DNA of 40,504 nt from an uncultured Bacteroidota bacterium. GTDB lineage: Bacteria; Bacteroidota; Bacteroidia; AKYH767-A; JABDAW01. The stretch lies in contig CAIWCG010000077.1 in the NCBI GenBank assembly GCA_903911135.1, forward strand, positions 1 to 40,504, read 5' to 3'. Shown piece after piece: positions 34,948 to 40,504 of this stretch (position 1 is the stretch's first letter; each line of letters opens with the position of its first letter). The translations under genes and the position numbers were made by a program. Under the pieces are notes generated by a model. The model did no database searches. It saw only the letters and a list, made by a program, of their open reading frames with translations, and was not told the origin of the DNA.

Positions 34948-35075
34948 TTTTGGGGGCGCCCTTCGGGTCGGGGTGTTGCGGCGGGTTCGCTGCGCTCCGT
35001 TTTTGCCTCCATCCCCTTATGCCGACAAAGGAGGCAAAGAACAGCCTTCGGCTCCCCTCCACTCCCTCGCCCAAT
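34948..35075. repeat. GC-rich intergenic element with internal dyads
   Basis: A block much richer in G and C than its surroundings starts with GGGGGCGCCCTTCGGGTCGG and GCGGCGGGTTCGCTGCGCTC. It contains the inverted repeat TTTGCCTCC (35002-35010) and GGAGGCAAA (35030-35038). No gene fits it. Similar GC-rich blocks between genes are, as I recall, common in Bacteroidota, but I see only one copy in this window. Confidence 0.45.
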
Positions 35076-35203
35076 GGACACAGCAAAGGCTGACAGGCAT
35101 ATCCCTCTCCATGATTATGGAATAAATCCCCCTTTTCAACGGCAATCTTTACCTAAAACCGACATAGGTATTGTTGTTTCTATAAAAAGTTTTCACAAAC
35201 CCT

Positions 35204-35410
35204 GTTTATGTTTTGATAGAACCTATTCATGGAATGATAAACCATGTTCATGTTTTCATAAAACCTATTCATGTTTTACTAAACCATGTTTATGTTTTGA
35301 CAGACCATGTTCATGTTTTACTAAAACCTATTCATGTTTTGACAAACCATGTTCATGTTTTGGCAAAAGCTGTTTATGTTTTACCATTCCATGTTCGTGG
35401 AATGGCATAA
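35204..35410. repeat. Intergenic 21-bp tandem array 6
   Basis: Ten units are built on TTCATGTTTTGACAAACCATG or TTCATGTTTTACTAAACC. The (C/T)ATG anchor is at 35207, 35228, 35249, 35270, 35291, 35312, 35333, 35354, 35375 and 35396, always 21 bp apart. CATGTTTT and AAACCATG make an imperfect dyad. The array lies between the convergent DUF1643 and metalloprotease genes. Confidence 0.9.
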
Positions 35411-35587
35411 CATAAAGCATGAAGTAAAACCAATAGATACTATCATAATCAACCATTTAACCTCTTTTTTTGGCCTAAAAAGGTTAGAATTGAGGTTATT
35501 CGCGAGGTGCTGAACCACGATTGACCGGGGTGGTAACCTCTGACAAAACCACTGATTTCGTTGTCTGCCCAAATTTGTTTCGAGCAA

Positions 35588-35741
35588 CCTGCCGTCATAA
35601 CTAGCCCCGATAGTAGCGGCAGCCCGCTGCTTTGTGTCGGCAATGGGGATGCAGCGGCTACAGCGGATAGCGGGACGAAGATGGGACGAGAAGAGGGCAT
35701 AGGCTTCAAAAAATTAGGAATTAAAAATTAGGAATTAGGAG
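35588..35741 (+). repeat. Flavo-1-like intergenic repeat, copy E (subtype 1)
   Basis: CCTGCCGTCATAACTAGCCC, CGATAGTAGCGGCAGCCCGC, TGCTTTGTGTCGGCAATGGG and GATGCAGCGGCTACAGCGGA closely match copy B over about 80 bp, and the 3' part matches copy A. The tail is altered (GACGAGAAGAGGGCATAGGC) and is followed by two AATTAGGAATT units, as behind copy B. It sits 16 bp before the 3' end of the metalloprotease gene. Confidence 0.6.
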
Positions 35742-35756
35742 TGGGTAAGCATTTAC

Positions 35757-37877
35757 TTATTTGATGATAACCAACTTTCCGTTTGCCATCATGTGTTGAT
35801 TGGAAAGGATTTGCCAGAGGTAAACACCATTGTTCAAACTATTTGCATGGATGGACAGTGTGCCTTCGGTGGAGTTGGTTTCGGTGTGATAAACTACCTG
35901 TCCGAGGACATCGACGATTTGAAAAACGGATTGCATCGGCAAGCGATTGAAGGCAAGGGTATAGTTGCCATTATTGGGGTTTGGATAAATATTTATGGAG
36001 GGATTGAAATTCAATGCGGGTATTCCGGTAGGCAAAATGTTGATGTCGTCGAGATAGAGGTTATTGGCCATGTTGGTAATGTTTCGGAAGTAAATGATGG
36101 CATTCTTGGCATAGTTGAAAGGGGTAAGATCGATGATTTCATTTCGCCACTGGGAAGCGTTGGGAACGAAGGCGGTGTTTTGTGGAGAGGAGGTTTGCAA
36201 GGCATTGCCCCATTTGCGATAAATGGAAGTGAAGGTATATCCGCAATCGGTGGAAACAAGGACTTCGAAAGTGTCGGTAATGCTGGTTTTAGGTGCATAT
36301 GCAATCCAGAAAGACAGGGAGGGATTCCAACTTCCGGTGGTCAAGTCGAGCGGCTGTGTAATCAAATCCTGAAGGTGGCCGCCAACAGTAGTGGTGTTGC
36401 TGAAATTATTGACGTAAGCGGAAGCAGAACCGGAATGAAAGGCATTGGTAGTCCGTTGCCAAGGGGTGGTGCAATCGTAGTTGCCCACCTTCCAATTGAC
36501 TGGTGGAAAGGTGGTGGATTCAAAGTTTACATTGACAGGGAAAGTGGCATTGGCATCCTTGATAATGAAACTGCTTGTGCTGCGGTCGTTCGAAGGCTTG
36601 CTGTCGGCAGTTCCATTCGGATTGGATGTCCAAGAATAGAAGATGTGATCGCCAGTATTTCCAGGAGAAACCAATGGCAAGGATACATTGTTGGAAGCGC
36701 CTGGAGCCAAGTTACCAGACCAATTGAAGGTGGAAGAATTATTGAAATCAATGCGAGAATGAATGGTAACGGAAGTGAGATTGTTCGAGCCCCAATTGGT
36801 AAGTGTTACTATCGGTTTGAATGCTTGAGAGGTGTTGTCGCAAGGGGTCTTGACAGGAGAGAGAATCGCAGAAATTCCGGCATCATCGATAAGTGGCGAA
36901 ACCAAATCCAAACCATTGGAAGTGGCAAGCGAACTTCGGACAATATTGATGACCGCTTGCATTCTTATCACCTGACCTTGGGTAAACATCAACATGAACT
37001 GATCGTCGGTATAATCCATAAAGTCCATGTAGCAATCACCATCAGGACCATTGCTGCAGGAGATGCGTTGACAATTCTGCGGACCGAAAGTTGCATTGGT
37101 TTGTGTTGGAGTATCGGCCACCGAATCATTGCCACACAAGGCATCTCCCCATATATGATAAAGGTTCAACCAATGACCGCTTTCATGTGTCAGCGTTCGG
37201 CCATAGTTGAAAGGGGCGTTGGTGCTTATTCTGCCAAATGCATCGTATTGAATGACGCAACCATCGGTAGCATTTGCGCCACCGGGAAATTGGGAATATC
37301 CAAGTGTTCCGCCACTAAGATTACAAACCCAAACATTGAAATATCTGGCAGCGTCCCATGCATCATCACCACCTTGTGAAGTATGTTTTACTTTATCATC
37401 GATGGTAAAGGAACTTACGGAAGTCTGCACTCTTCTGATTCCGGAAGTGCTGTTTCCATTGGGGTCTTTAGTTGCCAAGGCAAAACGAATAGATGTATTT
37501 CCTATCCTACTTTTAAAATAAGGCAGTACATTTACATTATCAGAATTGTCAATATTGTAATCCTCATTAAGTACATCTATTTGTGATGTGATCAGGGAGT
37601 CATCAATGTTTTGAGAAGCATTATGATAGACCACATGAACAATTACAGGGATAGTGATGGTGGAATTATTCATTCGATTATCAGAAAGATTATTTATATA
37701 TCGTTGAATCTGCTCTTCCATGGAATTCATTCGGGTATGCAAAGTTACATCGCTATTTTCCAGCCTACTAAGATTGGCCATCGTACCACATTTGTCAATA
37801 TTATTTAATTGCTGGGCTTTGCAATCACCGAATACGGCACCTAATAGCATGACCCCAAAGATAAATCGAATCATCAT
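35757..37877 (-). CDS. Secreted M43 (pappalysin-like) zinc metalloprotease with T9SS type A sorting domain
   Basis: This 706-aa protein has a signal peptide of about 22 residues. An M43 catalytic domain lies at about 60-320: IPVIVHVVYHN, the zinc site HESGHWLNLYH with His231, Glu232, His235 and His241, and the Met-turn CYMDFMDYTDD. A CARDB-like beta-sandwich at about 330-440 and a jelly-roll domain at about 445-620 follow (NFESTTFPP, LSFWIAYAP, LYLDDINI). The last 75 residues are a type A sorting domain (INIYPNPNNGNYTLAF, DVLGQVVYHTE, NNGVYLWQI, GKLVIIK). It should be exported by the T9SS and act on proteins or peptides outside the cell, or at its surface. It is monocistronic. Confidence 0.94.
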   Translation of the reverse strand: MMIRFIFGVMLLGAVFGDCKAQQLNNIDKCGTMANLSRLENSDVTLHTRMNSMEEQIQRYINNLSDNRMNNSTITIPVIVHVVYHNASQNIDDSLITSQIDVLNEDYNIDNSDNVNVLPYFKSRIGNTSIRFALATKDPNGNSTSGIRRVQTSVSSFTIDDKVKHTSQGGDDAWDAARYFNVWVCNLSGGTLGYSQFPGGANATDGCVIQYDAFGRISTNAPFNYGRTLTHESGHWLNLYHIWGDALCGNDSVADTPTQTNATFGPQNCQRISCSNGPDGDCYMDFMDYTDDQFMLMFTQGQVIRMQAVINIVRSSLATSNGLDLVSPLIDDAGISAILSPVKTPCDNTSQAFKPIVTLTNWGSNNLTSVTIHSRIDFNNSSTFNWSGNLAPGASNNVSLPLVSPGNTGDHIFYSWTSNPNGTADSKPSNDRSTSSFIIKDANATFPVNVNFESTTFPPVNWKVGNYDCTTPWQRTTNAFHSGSASAYVNNFSNTTTVGGHLQDLITQPLDLTTGSWNPSLSFWIAYAPKTSITDTFEVLVSTDCGYTFTSIYRKWGNALQTSSPQNTAFVPNASQWRNEIIDLTPFNYAKNAIIYFRNITNMANNLYLDDINILPTGIPALNFNPSINIYPNPNNGNYTLAFNRLPMQSVFQIVDVLGQVVYHTETNSTEGTLSIHANSLNNGVYLWQILSNQHMMANGKLVIIK

Positions 37878-37899
37878 TCAATGTAATTTTAATTAATGG

Positions 37900-37907
37900 C
37901 AAAAATA
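37900..37907 (-). promoter_or_regulatory. -7 box of the metalloprotease gene
   Basis: On the minus strand TATTTTTG fits TANNTTTG and lies 22 bp before the ATG at 37877. The -33 box is not evident. The region from here to 38147 holds only the divergent promoters and AT-rich sequence. Confidence 0.4.
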
Positions 37908-38096
37908 TAAAAAATCATACTATCTCTTGATAGCTGACAGAATCATCATTTAGAATAATTGATTGTAGTTAGAACAAAATTGAATTAAGGGAGGTATAAT
38001 GGCATAATAAACCCATCTATTCAATCGAAATTAAGCAAATATGAAGCAATGTAAAAAGATTGGAATAATTTTCCATATCATTAATAGAATTTTATC

Positions 38097-38104
38097 TATC
38101 TTTG
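38097..38104 (+). promoter_or_regulatory. -7 box of the truncated adhesin gene
   Basis: TATCTTTG fits TANNTTTG exactly, about 43 bp before the ATG at 38148. No convincing -33 TTTG is seen. Confidence 0.45.
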
Positions 38105-38147
38105 CCATCTAGAAGCATCCAAGTAATAACAAATAATTATAAGCAAT

Positions 38148-40504
38148 ATGAAAAATTTAAAACTGACTGTATCAACACTAACAATCATTCTAATGTTCCT
38201 TTCCTATATTATTGGAATAGGAGCCTCATCAGCTCAAAACGTAATTGGCGAAATAGGCTATGAAACTACTCATGCCACTGCAACCATGTTGCAAATGCAA
38301 CAATATGATTTGTTGCATCCAAATGAAGTAACCGCAATAAAATATAATGCTGAATCAGAATTTCATCATAGTGACATCACTGCTGCCTTGCACACCAACA
38401 GCATGTTTCAAAATGCTGCATCTCAACCACCAATTTCAAATTTATTTTTAACGGCCAATTCACCTGCACCAACAACAAATTTTAATGGTATTACTGACAA
38501 TGGCACTGTAATTCCTCCCGATACTTATGGCGCCATCGGATTAAATCATGTAATGACGACTTTGAATTCTCAAGTTAGAATAACAGATAAAACAGGGGTC
38601 GTTGTTTCAACAGTTACATTAAATGCATTTTGGTCACCTGTAGGTGGTTCGCCAAGCACATTTGATCCTAAGACCATTTACGACCCATATTCAAATCGAT
38701 GGATTACCACTGCTTTTGCCAATCCTCAAACAACAACAGCAGCTTTATTGATAGGAGTCTCCCAAACAAATGACCCTACGGGCGCATGGAATCTTTTCAA
38801 AATCACTGTTGATGCAACTGGAACCAACTGGTTGGATTTTCCGGAATTGGGATTTAACAAAAACTGGATTGTCATCAGTGGAAATTTATTTACAAGGACA
38901 GGAAATTCTTTTGCAGGAGCAAAGGTTTATGTATTCAATAAAGCTAATTTATATGCCAATACAAATGCACAAAACACAGCTTTCACATTTGCAGCGAGCA
39001 CCAACGATTTTTGCATTACCCCTGCCATTACCTATAATCCGAACATGAATAATATTTTTCTTTTGGAAACATATGATGGATTGAATAAAATATTAAGAAT
39101 GTTTAAAATTTCAGGTACTCCTACTACACCTTCAATGAGTGCAGCCACAACTATAACAGGAACAACAGCTTGGGCTGACTCACCTAACAGTACAGGTGCT
39201 GATTCAGGACCACAATCAGGCACAACAAACAAGCTTGATCTTGATGATGACAGAATTACGAGTGTGACTTTTAGGAACAATTCGTTATGGGTTGCTCATA
39301 GTGCGTTTCTGCCATCTGCGGCACCAACACGATGTTCCGTTGAATGGTGGCAATTAGATACTTTGGGGGGAATTACACAAAATGGATTTATAGATGATGC
39401 GACCGGTGTAAATAATTATTGTTATCCTTCAATTGGGGTAAATGTCAATAGTGATGCATTGATCGGGTTTTCCGTTTTGTCAGCCAACATTCATCCAAGT
39501 GCAGGTTATGCATTAAGGGTTGCCGCTGATACTATAAATAAAGTTCGAGTTCCATATATTTATCAAACTGGAGCAAATACTTATTACAAAACATTTAGTG
39601 GTACAGCAAATAGATGGGGAGATTATTCTTCAACAACCGTAGATCCATCGGATAGCGTTAATTTATGGACTTTACAGGAATATGCAACTTCAACAGTAAA
39701 CACATGGGGAACATGGTGGGCAAAAGTATCTCCATGTTCCATACCATCACAACCTGGTTCAATTTCTGGTAATTCGACAATTTGTTCTGGTTCTTCTCAA
39801 ACATATTCTGTTGGTTCCGTTTCAGGTGCAACAAGCTATACTTGGACTTTACCAACTGGTTGGACAGGAACCTCAACATCAAATTCAATAACTGTAACTT
39901 CAAACGGTTCTGGAGGTATAATTTCCGTTATTGCTGTAAATGGTTGTGGTAGTAGTACCGCTAGGACATTAACGATTTCAATTGCAGCAAACCCAACAAC
40001 AACAATAACTGGTGGTTCTTCCTTCTGCGCTGGTGGTTCTTTAACTCTCAATTCAGGTTCAGGATTCTCCTCCTATTCATGGAGCAATGGCAACACCACA
40101 CAAAATACAACAGTCACAACTGCAGGAACCTATACCATTACCATCACAAATGCAAATGGTTGCGTGGGAACTGCATCTCAAGCAGTTTCAGTTAATCCGA
40201 ACCCAACAACAACCATAACTGGTGGTTCCTCCTTCTGCGCTGGTGGCTCTTTAACCCTCAATGCAGGTTCAGGATTCTCCTTATACTCATGGAGCAATGG
40301 AAACACCACACAAAACACAACAGTCACAACTGCCGGAACCTATACCGTTACCATCACCAATGCAAATGGTTGTGTTGGAACAACATCTCAAACAGTTTCC
40401 GTTAATCCGAACCCAGCAACAACTATAATAGGTGGTTCCTCCTTCTGCGCTGGTGGCTCCTTAACTCTCAATGCAGGTTCAGGATTCTCCACTTATGCCT
40501 GGAG
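38148..40504 (+). CDS. Secreted propeller-like/Ig-repeat surface protein, 3' end outside the window
   Basis: The frame is open from ATG 38148 to the last base (785 codons) without a stop. The signal peptide is about 31 residues (LTVSTLTIILMFLSYIIGIG to SSAQ). Residues about 105-535 form a large domain with FNGITDNGTVIPPDTYGAIG, FDPKTIYDPYSNRWITTAF, ALLIGVSQTNDPTGAW and NRWGDYSSTTVDP, a pattern I associate with beta-propeller-like secreted proteins. A PKD-like unit (about 545-620) follows, then at least two and a half Ig-like repeats of 70 residues that start at residue 622. These repeats resemble those of the 2077-aa adhesin (SFCAGGSLTLNAG, YSWSNGNTTQ, GTYTVTITNANGC). A T9SS sorting domain is expected beyond the window but cannot be seen. 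Confidence 0.88.
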   Translation, partial: MKNLKLTVSTLTIILMFLSYIIGIGASSAQNVIGEIGYETTHATATMLQMQQYDLLHPNEVTAIKYNAESEFHHSDITAALHTNSMFQNAASQPPISNLFLTANSPAPTTNFNGITDNGTVIPPDTYGAIGLNHVMTTLNSQVRITDKTGVVVSTVTLNAFWSPVGGSPSTFDPKTIYDPYSNRWITTAFANPQTTTAALLIGVSQTNDPTGAWNLFKITVDATGTNWLDFPELGFNKNWIVISGNLFTRTGNSFAGAKVYVFNKANLYANTNAQNTAFTFAASTNDFCITPAITYNPNMNNIFLLETYDGLNKILRMFKISGTPTTPSMSAATTITGTTAWADSPNSTGADSGPQSGTTNKLDLDDDRITSVTFRNNSLWVAHSAFLPSAAPTRCSVEWWQLDTLGGITQNGFIDDATGVNNYCYPSIGVNVNSDALIGFSVLSANIHPSAGYALRVAADTINKVRVPYIYQTGANTYYKTFSGTANRWGDYSSTTVDPSDSVNLWTLQEYATSTVNTWGTWWAKVSPCSIPSQPGSISGNSTICSGSSQTYSVGSVSGATSYTWTLPTGWTGTSTSNSITVTSNGSGGIISVIAVNGCGSSTARTLTISIAANPTTTITGGSSFCAGGSLTLNSGSGFSSYSWSNGNTTQNTTVTTAGTYTITITNANGCVGTASQAVSVNPNPTTTITGGSSFCAGGSLTLNAGSGFSLYSWSNGNTTQNTTVTTAGTYTVTITNANGCVGTTSQTVSVNPNPATTIIGGSSFCAGGSLTLNAGSGFSTYAW
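40011..40504 (+). repeat. Near-identical 210-bp coding repeats, running off the window
   Basis: GGTGGTTCTTCC or GGTGGTTCCTCC begins units at 40011, 40221 and 40431, exactly 210 bp (70 codons) apart. Unlike the repeats of the other adhesin, these are almost identical at DNA level, which points to recent duplication or gene conversion and possible copy-number variation. Confidence 0.9.

Noticed and set aside
35793-37379. A 528-codon open frame antisense to the metalloprotease gene
   Set aside because: The opposite strand encodes a complete M43 protease with signal peptide, zinc motif and sorting domain. The antisense product is low in structure and has no recognisable motif, so the frame is a by-product of codon use.
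40011-40504. Link between the 210-bp coding repeats and the 21-bp intergenic arrays (210 = 10 x 21)
   Set aside because: The 210-bp unit is one 70-residue Ig-like domain and shows no inner 21-bp repetition. The ratio is most likely coincidence.

Overview
The window comes from a Bacteroidota genome, most likely an environmental Chitinophagales- or Saprospirales-like lineage. The evidence is a PorP/SprF type IX secretion (T9SS) component, T9SS type A and type B C-terminal sorting domains on large repeat-rich secreted proteins, promoters of the Bacteroidota form (TTTG or TTG, 17-23 bp, then TANNTTTG), no obvious Shine-Dalgarno sequences, and long AT-rich intergenic regions. I see no rRNA, tRNA, integrase, transposase or CRISPR locus.

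Layout: an orphan three-PAS histidine kinase (186-2054) converges on a lone paaD-like gene (2079-2585). After a repeat-filled gap come a PorP/SprF gene and a PKD-domain protein with a type B sorting domain (3389-6241), then yqgE and bioD, both on the minus strand. A GT22-like membrane mannosyltransferase follows (8122-9657), then an unrecognised 313-aa protein. A 2077-aa adhesin with 23 Ig-like repeats and a type A sorting domain (11733-17966) is followed by three tandem TMTC-like membrane/TPR proteins (18726-24809), which resemble eukaryotic O-mannosyltransferases. Next are an unrecognised 228-aa protein, a small outer-membrane barrel, and a compact six-gene minus-strand operon (31291 to 26821: lemA, two TPM-domain genes, and an ABC transporter of the ABC_sub_bind type). 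An ECF sigma factor with a partner that fuses a cytoplasmic domain, one membrane segment and a C-terminal barrel, a DUF1643 protein, a secreted M43 metalloprotease, and a secreted multidomain adhesin cut by the window end (38148 onward) complete the set. At least three proteins here look like T9SS cargo, and the truncated one is probably a fourth.

The most unusual content lies between genes. Six intergenic arrays (near 2.6, 10.1, 18.3, 25.9, 31.8 and 35.3 kb) have unrelated unit sequences but the same exact 21-bp period. I counted 62 units without a single insertion or deletion between them. Most units contain a short dyad, and 21 bp is two turns of B-DNA. One array sits inside a perfect 17-bp inverted repeat and another is closed by a 10-bp inverted repeat. 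A second intergenic family, about 100-170 bp long with six copies in two subtypes, resembles the structured Flavo-1 RNA motif of Bacteroidota. Two of its copies face away from each other around the 31.8 kb array. I recognise no described system that explains the constant 21-bp spacing with variable sequence.

The adhesin followed at once by three TMTC-like proteins suggests, as inference only, an adhesin-plus-O-glycosylation locus. Eukaryotic TMTC proteins O-mannosylate Ig-like cadherin domains.
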